Notes: generated by a model not told the origin, from the sequence alone. 64,000 nt of DNA from JANPCX01 sp050916095 (GCA_050916095.1 CP050901.1:1364001-1428000), one strand, 5' to 3'. Positions 52,201 through 62,440 are shown, numbered from the stretch's first letter. Made by a program: numbers and translations.

Positions 52201-52605
52201 TCATTGCCCCTTGATCGCATCGAGCATGGTGCGCACATTGCCGTTGATGAAGCGCAGCGTGGCTTCGTACTTCACCGCGTTGTCTACGAAACTGGCACGT
52301 TCCCTGTCCATGTCAACCGTATTGCCATCTAAATTGGTTTGGCTGCTGGTGGCATAGACCAAACGTGGCTCGCCCATCGCGCCCGTGCTTCCACTGAGGT
52401 GCGCGCCGCTGCTGCGTGCCATGGCGGGGCTGGCTGTGGCGGCACCTGTGGCCTCCCGCAGGGCGCTTGCGAAATCGATGTCTCGTGCCTGGTAGCCGGG
52501 TGTATCGCCGTTGGCAATGTTGCTGGCGATCAGCTTTTGCCGCTCTGCCCGCAAGGTGAGGGCCTGGCCATGAAAATTCAGCGAGTCGGTGAGTCGATTG
52601 AGCAT
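52201..52605 (-). CDS. flgB: Flagellar proximal rod protein FlgB
   Basis: The 134-residue product begins MLNRLTDSLNFHGQALTLRA with KLIASNIANGDTPGYQARDI and ends YEATLRFINGNVRTMLDAIK. GGGAG lies upstream of the ATG. It is the first gene of the minus-strand flg operon, divergent from flgA. Confidence 0.95.
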   Translation of the reverse strand: MLNRLTDSLNFHGQALTLRAERQKLIASNIANGDTPGYQARDIDFASALREATGAATASPAMARSSGAHLSGSTGAMGEPRLVYATSSQTNLDGNTVDMDRERASFVDNAVKYEATLRFINGNVRTMLDAIKGQ

Positions 52606-52806
52606 GACAGCTCCCTGTTGAATCTGTTTCGCCTTCAGTTCCTCCCGTCACGGTCGATATCCAGGGATAGCGGGTGTCGTGAGCGGCAAGACCGAGGCCT
52701 GGGCCGATTGTGCGAACAGCCGCCTTCTGGGATTGCCATGAATAGAGTGGAAAAGGCCAGTCAATTCGACCCACTGACTCTGCAGAGCACCTCTTACAGT
52801 GCATCC

Positions 52807-53556
52807 ATGAAAATGGATTGCCACTCCTCGTCGTATACAGCCCCGGGATGTGCACGGGTGCTGGCGGCATGCCTCCTCAGCTTGCTCTGCGGCCTGTGTG
52901 GGGCACAGCAACTCCTAGACACGGCGCCCGCTGGCATCGAACAACAAGTGCGCCAACTGGCCTTGGACGGCTTTCGCCAGTCCAGCCGCACCGATATTCG
53001 CCGCGTCGAGGTACAAGTGGGGCAGCTCGACCCGCGTTTGCGCCTTGCCCCTTGCAACCAAATTCAACCCTATGTGCCCACCGGCAGTGTTTTGTGGGGG
53101 CGTACCCGCATTGGCCTGCGTTGTGTGCAGGGCGAAAAACCGTGGAATGTTTTTTTACCCATCACCGTCAAAGTGATGGCGCCCGCTTTGGTCGCCAGCA
53201 GCACCCTGCCAGCGGGCCATGTGCTGACCGAGGCCGACCTGGTTCAAGGTGAGGTGGACTTGGCCGAAAACACTTCGGAGGCCATCGTAGACAGCGGCCT
53301 GGCCGCTGGCCGCAGCCTGACACGCGTCATGGCACCGGGGCAAAGCTTGCGCCAGTTTCACCTCAAACCCCGGCAGTGGTTTGCGGCGGGTGATTTGGTC
53401 AAGGTGGTGGCCATTGGCCCCGGCTACCGCGTCGCCAGCCAGGGTGAAGCGCAGACTGCCGGGCTGGAAGGGCAAACAGCCAGAATCAAGATGGAGAGTG
53501 GGCGGGTGCTCACCGGTTTGCCCGTGGCAGATCGCCTCGTGGAGTTGCCTTTATGA
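52807..53556 (+). CDS. flgA: Flagellar P-ring assembly chaperone FlgA
   Basis: The product, 249 residues from MKMDCHSSSYT, has a signal helix (VLAACLLSLLCGLCGAQQ) and the SAF/FlgA fold: VQVGQLDPRLRLAPCNQIQP, GRTRIGLRCVQGEKPWNVFL, STLPAGHVLTEADL and GQTARIKMESGRVLTGLPVA. ATG at 52738 is an in-frame alternative with a longer n-region. It helps assemble FlgI in the periplasm. Confidence 0.92.
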   Translation: MKMDCHSSSYTAPGCARVLAACLLSLLCGLCGAQQLLDTAPAGIEQQVRQLALDGFRQSSRTDIRRVEVQVGQLDPRLRLAPCNQIQPYVPTGSVLWGRTRIGLRCVQGEKPWNVFLPITVKVMAPALVASSTLPAGHVLTEADLVQGEVDLAENTSEAIVDSGLAAGRSLTRVMAPGQSLRQFHLKPRQWFAAGDLVKVVAIGPGYRVASQGEAQTAGLEGQTARIKMESGRVLTGLPVADRLVELPL

Positions 53557-53584
53557 AAAATCAGAAATTTCACCAAAATAGGCC

Positions 53585-53611
53585 TCAAGTCGACCTCAAG
53601 CCGTCCGATAA
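53585..53611 (+). promoter_or_regulatory. Sigma-28 (FliA) promoter of flgM
   Basis: TCAA, 15 bases, then TCCGATAA closely fits the FliA consensus TAAA-N15-GCCGATAA. It lies about 78 bp before the flgM start, where late-class control of the anti-sigma factor is expected. Confidence 0.75.
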
Positions 53612-53689
53612 CCCATTCATGTTGACGGATCCACATCGTTTTACAGTACGCACTGTTGATGTATTTACCCCGTCATCTTGGAGAACGCC

Positions 53690-54004
53690 ATGAAGATCGG
53701 AAATTCAGACAGCCCCCAGCCACTGGCCACCACCACGCTGTCCACCTCACGTGCGACAGCCGAGCCTAAACCTGGTGCCGCTCCCCCTGCAGACGCCAGC
53801 AGTCAAGTTGCGCTGTCCAGTGCAGCCGCCTCCTTGTTGCAAAGCACGAGTGGCACCACGGCGGCCAATGCCGACTTCAACGCGGAGAAGGTGGCCCAGG
53901 TGTCCGCCGCCATCGAGTCGGGCACCTTCAAGCCCAACCCAGAAGCCATTGCCGACAAACTGATTGCCAACGCACAAGAGTTGTTGAACAAATCGTCTTC
54001 TTGA
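53690..54004 (+). CDS. flgM: Anti-sigma-28 factor FlgM
   Basis: From MKIGNSDSPQPLATTT, preceded by GGAG, the product has 104 residues, Ala/Ser/Pro-rich at first and ending with the sigma-28-binding helices FNAEKVAQVSAAIESGTFKP and PEAIADKLIANAQELLNKSS. It holds FliA inactive until exported through the finished hook. Confidence 0.93.
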   Translation: MKIGNSDSPQPLATTTLSTSRATAEPKPGAAPPADASSQVALSSAAASLLQSTSGTTAANADFNAEKVAQVSAAIESGTFKPNPEAIADKLIANAQELLNKSSS

Positions 54005-54029
54005 TGTCTGATTGACCGGGCCACGCGTC

Positions 54030-54440
54030 ATGAAACCTTTTTTCCCTGCGAACACCCCCAACCCGCCTGTTGCCACCCTCAGCCCTGCGCTGGAGGCCAG
54101 CCTGGTGGATGTGGAAAACAGCCTTGCTGGGTTGGGTGAAGCACTGCGTGTGCGTGATGCGGTGGCGATTGACCAGAACGCCGCCGGCTTACAAATCGCG
54201 CTGACCCGTGCGGTCGACCAGTTTGCTCAAGCGGCGCGTATCGGTCCCATTCCATCCAGCCTGCGCAGCCGTTTGTCTCGTGCCAGCGGCCAAGTGGCCG
54301 CGCAGAGAGAGTCTTTGGCCCGTGCGACCGCCGCCCTGGATCGCGCCATCGATGTGCTCATCCCCAACGATGCGTCGTCCGTGTACTCCGCCTACGGAGC
54401 CACCACCCGCTCCGTGCGTGGCGGGATGATTCAAGCTTGA
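54030..54440 (+). CDS. flgN: Flagellar export chaperone FlgN
   Basis: The 136-residue mostly helical product from MKPFFPANTPNP contains the coiled-coil LEASLVDVENSLAGLGEALR and RLSRASGQVAAQRESLARAT, ending with VYSAYGATTRSVRG. FlgN brings FlgK and FlgL to the export gate. Its position 25 bp after flgM is the standard arrangement and supports the call more than the weakly conserved sequence. Confidence 0.82.
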   Translation: MKPFFPANTPNPPVATLSPALEASLVDVENSLAGLGEALRVRDAVAIDQNAAGLQIALTRAVDQFAQAARIGPIPSSLRSRLSRASGQVAAQRESLARATAALDRAIDVLIPNDASSVYSAYGATTRSVRGGMIQA

Positions 54441-54450
54441 ATTAACCCGG

Positions 54451-55332
54451 CTAAAGTGGCCGCCCGTCAAAAGTTTGACACTGGTTCAAGTCGCCACTTT
54501 GCAGGCCGACTTTGAACCAGCGCACTCGCTGGGCGCTGCTGCCGTGGGTGAATGTTTCGGGTCGTACCGTCCCTTGGGACTGACGCTGCAAGGTGTCGTC
54601 GCCAATTTGTGATGCGGCGTTCAGTGCTTCCTCGATGTCACCTTTCTCCAGAATTTGCCGCGCGGCTTGGGCGTGGTGCGCCCAAATGCCTGCGAAACAA
54701 TCTGCCTGCAATTCCAAGCGAACACTCAGCGCGTTTTGTTCGGCTTCGCTCACGCGGCCGCGGCGAGCATCCACCTTGGCAGTGATGCCCATCAAGTGTT
54801 GTACGTGGTGCCCCACCTCGTGGGCGATCACGTAGGCCTGTGCAAAGTCGCCGGGTGCGCCCATGCGGGTGCGCATCGTCTCGTAAAAGGACAGGTCGAT
54901 ATAGACCTTTTCGTCCCCCGGGCAATAAAACGGTCCCATGGCCGCTTCGCCTCGTCCACACGCCGTGGGCTCGCTACCGCGAAACAGCCGAAGTTTGGGT
55001 TCACGGTAAGTTTTGCCCGCGCGTTGGAACTGCTCGCGCCACACGTCTTCGGTATCGGCCAAAACGGTAGAAACAAACCTGGCCATCGTGTCGTTGGCCG
55101 GCGGTGCACCCACAGGTTGTTGCAGGGTTTCGCTGCCTCCTAAGCCGCCTCCATCCAGCACACCGAGCACCGTCATGGGATTGATGCCAAACACCCAACT
55201 TGCCAGCAGTGCGAGGGCGATGGTTCCAAGGCCTATACCACGCCCGCCGCCCAAACGCCTGCCTGGGCGAGCGTTGCCGCGGTTTCGCGCGTCTTCAACG
55301 TTGTCGCTTTGACGGTGGCCTTCCCATTTCAT
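54451..55332 (-). CDS. Neutral zinc metallopeptidase (YpfJ family)
   Basis: The 293-residue product starts MKWEGHRQSDNVEDARNRG, has one TM helix (IGLGTIALALLASWVFGI) and a periplasmic domain with the zinc motif HEVGHHVQH and the downstream Glu in RLELQADCFAGIW. FYCPGDEKVYIDLSFYETM is family-typical. The physiological substrate is unknown. Confidence 0.93.
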   Translation of the reverse strand: MKWEGHRQSDNVEDARNRGNARPGRRLGGGRGIGLGTIALALLASWVFGINPMTVLGVLDGGGLGGSETLQQPVGAPPANDTMARFVSTVLADTEDVWREQFQRAGKTYREPKLRLFRGSEPTACGRGEAAMGPFYCPGDEKVYIDLSFYETMRTRMGAPGDFAQAYVIAHEVGHHVQHLMGITAKVDARRGRVSEAEQNALSVRLELQADCFAGIWAHHAQAARQILEKGDIEEALNAASQIGDDTLQRQSQGTVRPETFTHGSSAQRVRWFKVGLQSGDLNQCQTFDGRPL

Positions 55333-55387
55333 GTGCCCACTCCTTGGTCAGGAGGCGCATGTTACAAGGTCGGCAATCAGCGTCACC

Positions 55388-55747
55388 TCAATGCAGTACC
55401 TGGATCCCGACACACAAGCTTCGGCGCCTGTTTTCAAGCCGTTGGTAGGCCTCGAACAGCACCAAGGCCAAATGGCGCGGCAGCTCATCGGTGCTGGTGT
55501 GTGCCAAAGCAAAGCGCCCAAACGCGTAGCGCGAGTCCATGAACAGGCGTCCGATGTCTACAGGCCATTGCTTGGCTTGCATCAAGCCCGCAAAGCGCTG
55601 CACATCGAGCTTGTTTATTCCCAAAGAATGCGCCAGCTGTGATATCCAGAGTTCTGGTGTTCCCTCAATCGCAAACAGGTGGTCCGTCTTGCCGTTTGTT
55701 AGCTCATGTGAAAAAAGCGCGGCTGGCCGCGAAACGTGTTTGTCCAT
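55388..55747 (-). CDS. Hypothetical protein
   Basis: The start MDKHVSRPAALFSHEL is supported by GAGGA five bases upstream and gives 119 residues. No domain is recognised; segments are LFAIEGTPELWISQLAHSLG and LPRHLALVLFEAYQRLENRR. It looks soluble and helical. The 274 bp between it and the MASE1 kinase hold no other recognisable feature. Confidence 0.55.
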   Translation of the reverse strand: MDKHVSRPAALFSHELTNGKTDHLFAIEGTPELWISQLAHSLGINKLDVQRFAGLMQAKQWPVDIGRLFMDSRYAFGRFALAHTSTDELPRHLALVLFEAYQRLENRRRSLCVGIQVLH

Positions 55748-56021
55748 GGTGGTCCTCGGCGAAGCGGGTTGGCGGTGGTTGCAACGGTAAAAGCTGGGCA
55801 TTCGTACGAAGCCCCCATAAACTGGGTTTTCCAGTGCGTTATTCCGTCGATCTATGCCCCTTGGCGTTCGAGGTCCTGCACTTGGCCGGTTCCGTTTGTC
55901 CGCGTGTGTCGGCATGGTTGGGTCCCCCCAAGTGGGCGTCTCAATGGATACAAATGTTGTCCACGGATTCGCTACAAACTGATAGCCTGAGTCTGTGCGA
56001 TTTTTTGGTTTTCGAGCCGAT

Positions 56022-59000
56022 ATGACCTTGCGACCGACAATGCTTCAACCTTCCACTGCTCCTGCCCACTGGGCGCTGGCCAACGCGTTGACGGGCTTGC
56101 TTTATTTGGCTTGCGGATGGCTTGGCCTGTTCTTGAGTATCCCCCCCGGATTTGCCGCGCCGCTATATCCGGCCGCAGGTGTAGCGTTGGCGTGTGCCCT
56201 GGTGTTTGGTTGGCGAGTGCTGCCGGCGGTTGCGTTGGCTGCTTTTGTTGTGAATGCATTCATCACCTCTGACCGGGGCCTGACGCTGCATCATTGGTGG
56301 GTTCCTGTGTGCATTGGTTTGGGTGCCGCAGCCCAAGCTGGTGTCGGTGTTTGGTTGGTACGGCGTTGGGTGCGACAACCATTGGTGTTGTCTGAACCGA
56401 AGGACATTGGCTGGTTTTTTGTTGCCGGAGGGGCGCTCGCTTGTATGGTCAGCGCTTCTTTCGCGACCCTGACCTTGTCAGGGTCAGGGGTTTTGTCTGC
56501 CACCACCTGGCCTTTGTTGTGGTTAACCTGGTGGATGGGGGATACCTTGGGCGTCTTGGTGGCTGCACCGATGCTGCTGACCCTCATTGGCCGCCCCCGC
56601 GCAGATTGGGCTCCCAGGCGACTGTCTGTGGGCCTCAGTTTGCTGGTGGCCTTGCTTCTGTTGGCTGCGGGCATTGTGCAGACCGTTCGCGACGACGACC
56701 GGCACGCGAGGCATCTGTTTGAGACCAACGCGCAGCGGCTGCGAACTGAGTTCAATGCGGTGTTGAAGGAACCGCTACAAGCCGTGCAGTCGGTGGCTGC
56801 GTTCTACAGGTGGGCGACGGCGACGGCAGATGCCGATGCTGGTCCACAGGGCGGGTTGAACCCTGCGGTGCACCAAGAAATTACTCGGCCGTGGCGGAAG
56901 GATCAAGCCGCCTGGCTGTCATTGGCTTGGGCCGAGCCAACAACAACGGGCGGCGCAGTGTTGCCAGAGGGCGCGGCCGCTGCCGAAGCGGCGTTGGTGC
57001 TGCGCTTCGTCCCGTCATTGAACACCGTTGGTCGTCATTCCATCGGTTGGACCGTTGGCTTTGATCTGTTGTCATTGCCCGGTGCGCGTGACGCTTGGGC
57101 TCGGGCGATTGACGCCGGAGAACCCATGGTGTGGCTTGTTCCCGCCGGCGCTATCCCGCCCGATGCCGCTGCGGGTGGGCATGTTGCGCCTGACGGCGCG
57201 GTAGCGGCGATCCTGATTCAGCCGGTGTTCTCCGGGCAGCCCACCTCGGGGGGGCAGCGCTCGCAGTCTTTACGTGGCGTGGTCGTTGGTGGCTTTCAGG
57301 TGGATCCGTTGCTCGCGGCATTGATCCAGCGTGTGTCCCCTGGTTTGCATGCTTGTGTGTTGAGTTCCCCAGCGCCAGGTGCAGCCTCAGCAATCGCTCC
57401 AAAGACCGACCCTTGTGACTTGGCGCGCGCAGCGCCGCTTCAAACCCGTGTTGCACTGGAGTGGGCACCCCAAGCCATGCAGTTGCTGGTGTTTGCTAAC
57501 AAAAGCGACATACCGCAGAGTGCTCACTTTGGCGCACGCGCTTTGGCCGTGATCGGTTTGCTGTCGGTGGCGATGTTGGGTGCCTTGTTGTTGACGGTGA
57601 CGGGTCGTGCGCGACGCATCGAGCTGGCAGTTGCAGACCGCACGAGTGAGCTCTTGCAGCAAATCAAGGAGCGCGAGGCCACTGAAGCGCAACTCAGAGA
57701 GAGCGAAACCCGACTCACCAACATCGTCAACAACCTGCCGCTGGGTGTGGTGTATACCAACCTGCGCGGACACCTCAAACAAGTCAACACCCGGTTTTGC
57801 GATTTGCTGGGATATTCGCCTGACGAACTGATGCGAATGTCCGCGCAGGATTACACCTACCCCGACGATGCGGCGCTTGATGAAGAGGGATTGGCGCAAT
57901 TGGTCAAGGACCACATTGCTGTGTTCAGTCAACGTAAGAGGCTGGTGCGCAAGGACGGCAGCTTGCTCTGGGTGCAGTCGACGGTATCGCTGCTGCGTGA
58001 TGCACAAGGCAAACCCCGGCGGGTTGTGGCGGCGGTCGAAGACATCACCGAGCACCTGCGTTTGGCTGAAGCGGAACGGGCGCGGGAAGCGGCGGAAACC
58101 TCCAATCAGGCCAAGAGCATGTTTTTGTCCCGCATGAGCCATGAGTTGCGCACGCCGCTCAACGCCATGCTGGGTTTTGCGCAATTGCTGGAACTGGACA
58201 ACCGCCAGCCCTTGCCCGATTCCCAGCGCGGCTGGGTGGCGCAAATTCAAAAAGCTGGGTGGCATTTGCTGGACATGATCAACGACGTGATGGATTTGTC
58301 GCGCATTGAATCCGGCAACTTGCGCCTGCAAGAAACCACCCTCGACTTGTTTGAGTTGCTGGCGGGAACCTTGCCTTTGGTCGAGGGCCGATGCCAGGAG
58401 GCGCGCTGTGTCCATCACGCATGACGTGGCCGCGGACGCGAATTGGGTGCGTGGTGACGCCACCCGTGTCAAACAAATCCTCACCAATTTGCTCTCCAAT
58501 GCCGTCAAGTACAACGTGGAAGGTGGACGTATTCATGTGGCCAGCCGCGCACGCGATGGCATGGTCGAGTTGACTGTGACCGACAGTGGCCTGGGTTTGT
58601 CGGCCGAACAAATGAAGGAGTTGTTCCAGCCTTTCAACCGGTTGGGGCGTGATCGGTCCAGCATCGAAGGCACGGGCATTGGCCTGGTCATCAGCCAGCG
58701 CTTGGCCGAGTGGATGGGCGGCAGCTTGCGCGTGCAAAGTGCCGCAGGCCAAGGTTCGAGCTTCACCTTGACTTTGCCCTTGGTGGAGCGTCACGACAGC
58801 GTGCATGGTGAGTTGGATGCGCCTGTGGTCACTGCGTCCACCTACCACCGCAGGCGGGTTCACTATGTAGAGGACAACGAAACGAATGTGGAAGTGATGC
58901 GGGGCATCCTGGCCCAGCGACCGCAAGTTGAACTCTCTGTATCGTTGACGGGCTTGGACGGTTTGGCCGCCATCCGAACCTTGCGGCCCGATGTGATCCT

Positions 59001-59247
59001 CTTGGACATGCATTTGCCCGACATCAGTGGCATGGAGTTGCTGCGCCACCTGCGCAGCGAAAGCGCCACCGCCAGCATTCCTGTGGTCGTGGTGTCGGCT
59101 GACGCGCTGCAAGCCCAGGTGGAAGAGGCCTTGCAACTGGGGGCAGTTCGCTACCTCACCAAACCGGTGAACGTGAGTGACTTGTTGTCTATCCTGGACG
59201 ACATCCTTATGGGAACTGACACTGTTTTTGGTGATGGAATAATCTAA
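56022..59247 (+). pseudogene. MASE1-CHASE-PAS hybrid histidine kinase, frameshifted
   Basis: From MTLRPTMLQPSTAP the first frame encodes a MASE1-like block of about eight TM helices, a CHASE-like periplasmic domain (LFETNAQRLRTEFNAVLKEP), a last TM helix near residue 510, a PAS domain (LTNIVNNLPLGVVYTNLRGH) and HisKA with SRMSHELRTPLNAMLGF near residue 702. It stops at 58424. The HATPase (ILTNLLSNAVKYNV, GTGIGLVISQRLAEW) and REC domain (DVILLDMHLPD) continue in the +1 frame. One extra base near 58400-58413 joins EAR to VSITHDVAAD. It is either truly split or a sequence error. Confidence 0.85.
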
Positions 59248-59291
59248 CTCATTGTTTTGTATATATAAAAATTTTGGCTGGAACCTTTGTC

Positions 59292-59316
59292 AGCACTCCT
59301 AATCAGAGAGTGCTAA
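59292..59316 (+). promoter_or_regulatory. CIRCE-like operator upstream of rpoH
   Basis: AGCACTC, nine bases, then GAGTGCTAA matches the HrcA operator CIRCE (TTAGCACTC-N9-GAGTGCTAA) except for the two outer bases of the left arm. It lies 33 bp before the rpoH start, close to a probable promoter (an AT-rich stretch around 59257-59271). Confidence 0.75.
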
Positions 59317-59348
59317 TATGAACTTTGTGTTCCTGAGAAGGGTTTTCC

Positions 59349-60287
59349 ATGACCTCTGATTCAATGACCTTCGCTGCTCCCCGCACTTCCCTCGCGCTGC
59401 GTGATCCCTGGGCCATGGTGCCCTCGCTGGGCAACTTGGAGGCCTATATCTCGGCCGCCAACCGCTTACCCATGCTCACCGCCGAAGAAGAGTTGAGCCT
59501 GGCGCAGCGCTTGCGCGAGCAGGGCGATGTGCAGGCCGCAGGACAACTGGTGTTGTCACACCTGCGCCTGGTGGTCTCCATCGCTCGCCAGTACCTGGGT
59601 TACGGCCTGCCACACGGCGACCTGATTCAAGAAGGCAATGTGGGCCTGATGAAAGCCGTGAAGCGCTTTGACCCCAACCAAGGCGTGCGTTTGGTCAGTT
59701 ACGCGATGCACTGGATCAAAGCGGAGATTCACGAGTACATCTTGAAGAACTGGCGCATGGTCAAGGTGGCCACCACCAAAGCCCAGCGCAAGCTGTTCTT
59801 TAACCTGCGCTCGATGAAACAAAGTCTCAAAGAGGACGCGATCGAAGGACAAACCCACCGCAGCACCTTGAGTCAAGGTGAAGTGGATGTCATGGCGAAA
59901 AAACTCAACGTCAAACGTGAAGACGTGCTCGAAATGGAAACCCGCCTGTCCGGTGGCGATGTCGCCTTGGAGCCGCAATCTGACGACAGCGAAGAAAGTT
60001 TCGCGCCGATTGCTTACCTTGCTGACGACAGCACCGAACCCACTCGCGTGATGGAGGCCCATCGCCGCGACTGGTTGGCAGGCGACGGCATTGCCCAAGC
60101 TTTAAGCAGCCTGGACGAGCGCAGCCGCCGCATCGTCGAGGAGCGTTGGCTCAAGGTCAACGACGACAGCTCGGGCGGTATGACTTTGCACGACCTCGCG
60201 GACGAATACGGCGTCAGCGCCGAGCGCATTCGCCAAATTGAAGTCGCAGCCATGAAAAAAATGCGCAAGGCCTTGGCCGAGGTTTGA
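59349..60287 (+). CDS. rpoH: Heat-shock sigma factor RpoH (sigma-32)
   Basis: The 312-residue product has YISAANRLPMLTAEEELSLA, the core-binding LIQEGNVGLMKAVKRFDPNQ, the RpoH box QRKLFFNLRSMKQ and a region 4 HTH (LADEYGVSAERIRQIEVAAM). It directs transcription of chaperone and protease genes. The CIRCE-like site in its promoter suggests repression by HrcA. Confidence 0.96.
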   Translation: MTSDSMTFAAPRTSLALRDPWAMVPSLGNLEAYISAANRLPMLTAEEELSLAQRLREQGDVQAAGQLVLSHLRLVVSIARQYLGYGLPHGDLIQEGNVGLMKAVKRFDPNQGVRLVSYAMHWIKAEIHEYILKNWRMVKVATTKAQRKLFFNLRSMKQSLKEDAIEGQTHRSTLSQGEVDVMAKKLNVKREDVLEMETRLSGGDVALEPQSDDSEESFAPIAYLADDSTEPTRVMEAHRRDWLAGDGIAQALSSLDERSRRIVEERWLKVNDDSSGGMTLHDLADEYGVSAERIRQIEVAAMKKMRKALAEV

Positions 60288-60323
60288 GCCCCGGACTACT
60301 AGCGTTTGCTGTTGGCGTGGTGG

Positions 60324-60939
60324 TCAAGCGCCCTCCAACAGCGCTTTCAAATCGGCCATCAAACCCTCAGATGGTTGCCCGTAGCGGGCAAACAGGCGTA
60401 TCCGGCCTTGGGTGTCGAACACATATGACGCCGCCGTGTGGTCCACGGTATAGCTGCCTTCGGTTTTTCCGGGTACCTTGCCAAAGTAGGCCTTGAAGGC
60501 TTTGGCAGCAGCCAAAGTTTGCTCCGGCGTGCCGCGCAGCGCGACAAAACTCGGGTCAAAGCTGGCCATATAGGCCTTCAAAATTTCCGGCGTATCGCGT
60601 TCAGGGTCCACTGTGATGAACACGGCCCTGCAAGCGTTCACCGTCAGCACCCAGTGATTTTTTGATTTGAGCCAGCTCGACCAAGGTGCTGGGGCACACA
60701 TCTGGGCATTGGGTGAAGCCGAAAAAAACCACCGTCACCTTGCCTTTGAAATCAGCCAGTGTGCGCAGCTGCCCATGCACATCGGGCATTGAGAAGTCAC
60801 GGGCGTAGTCTGCCCCGGTGATGTCCACGCTCCGAAAGCTGGTGGATGCGGCTTTTTGGCCTTGTTTGCCAGCGTCGCAACCCAGCAGCGCTGTCAGAGA
60901 TGTGGCGCTGATGACGCCGAGCAGGTGGCGTCTTTTCAT
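60324..60939 (-). pseudogene. SCO1/SenC cytochrome oxidase copper chaperone, frameshifted
   Basis: The reading starts MKRRHLLGVISATSL with a lipobox-like LLGC, then DFSMPDVHGQLRTLADFKGK and the copper-binding FTQCPDVCPS. After LGADGERLQ the frame is lost; the other frame continues VFITVDPERDTPEILKAYM and the ligand His in YTVDHTAASYVFD. Removing one C from CCC at 60626-60628 restores a normal protein of about 204 residues. It sits 4 bp after the heme O synthase gene. A sequencing error is a serious possibility for a gene needed for oxidase assembly. Confidence 0.88.
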
Positions 60940-60943
60940 GGGT

Positions 60944-61867
60944 TCATCCTCGCGCGAACAAAAGTGGGTGCAGGTAGTGGTCCAGCAGCAATGCGGCAAA
61001 CAGCAGCATCAAATGCCAAATCGAAAAACGAAACGTGGCGCGGGCGAGTGTGTCGGAGTACTGCCGCCACAATCTCCAGGCATAACCCGTGAAACCGGCA
61101 CCCAGCAGCACGGCGGCGACGAGGTAGATCCAACCACTCATGCCAGAAACAAAAGGCAATAAAGTGGCGGCAAAAAGCACCAAGGTGTAGAGAAATACAT
61201 GCAGTCTTGTGAACTCTGCGCCGTGTGTGATGGGCAACATGGGCAGCCCCGACTTGCGGTAGTCCTCGGCGCGGTAAAGCGCCAAAGCCCAAAAATGCGG
61301 CGGTGTCCAAAGAAAAATAATCAAACAAAGAATCAAGGCCTCTGGCCCCACCTCGCCTCGCATGGCGGCCCAACCCAGCACCGGTGGCATGGCGCCCGAA
61401 GCACCACCAATCACGATGTTTTGCGGCGTGGCGGGTTTGAGAATCAGGGTGTAGACCAGGGCGTAGCCGACGAAGGTGGCGAAGGTCAGCCACATCGTCA
61501 GCGGATTGACCCCAACCCACAAAATCACGCTGCCCGCCACGCCCAGGAGGGCGGAAAACGTCAAGGTCTGGGTGTTGGTCAGTTGACCCTTGGCGGTGGG
61601 CCGCCACGAGGTGCGTGCCATCTTGGCGTCTATTTTTTGTTCGACCACGCAATTGAAAGCGGCAGCGGCTGCGGCCACCAACCAGATACCGACGGTTGCG
61701 GCCAGCACCAATTTCCAGTCGGGTAGACCTGGCACGGCCAGCAACATGCCAATCACCGCACAAAACACGATCAACTGCACCACACGCGGTTTGGTGAGGG
61801 CGTAAAACTGTTTGAATCTAGATTCACGGGCGACCAGCGCGTCGGGCGAGGTCAGGGTGTCGGCCAT
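60944..61867 (-). CDS. ctaB: Protoheme IX farnesyltransferase (heme O synthase)
   Basis: The 307-residue UbiA-family membrane enzyme has about nine TM helices, ALTKPRVVQLIVFCAVIGML at the start, the first Asp-rich motif NCVVEQKIDAKMARTSWRP and the second loop YRAEDYRKSGLPMLPITHG. It farnesylates heme b to heme O for terminal oxidases. It is adjacent to SCO1, as in cox gene clusters. Confidence 0.95.
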   Translation of the reverse strand: MADTLTSPDALVARESRFKQFYALTKPRVVQLIVFCAVIGMLLAVPGLPDWKLVLAATVGIWLVAAAAAAFNCVVEQKIDAKMARTSWRPTAKGQLTNTQTLTFSALLGVAGSVILWVGVNPLTMWLTFATFVGYALVYTLILKPATPQNIVIGGASGAMPPVLGWAAMRGEVGPEALILCLIIFLWTPPHFWALALYRAEDYRKSGLPMLPITHGAEFTRLHVFLYTLVLFAATLLPFVSGMSGWIYLVAAVLLGAGFTGYAWRLWRQYSDTLARATFRFSIWHLMLLFAALLLDHYLHPLLFARG

Positions 61868-62054
61868 GGCGGGAGGGTGGTGTTGGATTTATTTTAACAG
61901 GCCCTAGTCCGGCAAGGGAAAACCCGCTGCGGCTGGATGCCGTGATTTTACGGGCCTGCGCCACAGGCCACATTTTTTTGCTGCAAGCCCTTAAGTTTCC
62001 CAAGCTCGCACCGATAGCCTCGATACGTGCAAGTTCTTTCTATAGGAGAGCAAT

Positions 62055-62318
62055 ATGAACCTCAGCAGTGTTACCGGCTTTGGTCCTTTGACGCCCACCA
62101 CCTCGACCACAGCCGCCAGTGGAGCGACAGCGACCGAGCGTTCTTTGCAGGAAAAGCCGACGGCTGTGCCGCCGGTTGATCCGGTCACGAATCAACCGAT
62201 GCCCCCCCGATTTCCCTGGTTGAGCCGTTTGGCCATGGAGCTGGAAAAGTCGTCTCCTCAGCCCTCGCCCTATGGAACACCGGCCAATTTGGGCAACAGT
62301 GTGAACAAATCGGCGTGA
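62055..62318 (+). CDS. Small Thr/Pro/Ser-rich protein, unknown function
   Basis: An excellent ribosome site (AGGAGAG, five bases before the ATG) introduces MNLSSVTGFGPLTPTTSTTA. The 87-residue product is low-complexity and probably disordered, with a short amphipathic segment PRFPWLSRLAMELEKS. No signal peptide, TM helix or family is seen. The start signal makes it more credible than its composition alone. Confidence 0.5.
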   Translation: MNLSSVTGFGPLTPTTSTTAASGATATERSLQEKPTAVPPVDPVTNQPMPPRFPWLSRLAMELEKSSPQPSPYGTPANLGNSVNKSA

Positions 62319-62440
62319 GGTTGAATTCATACTCGTTTCAAGTCGGTCAAGTCGGCTGACGAACGTTGCGCAGTGCCTCCTGTCTGATCACGCACGGTAG
62401 GGGTTGCGCCACCACCACCCACGGAACGGTGGTGCGATGC

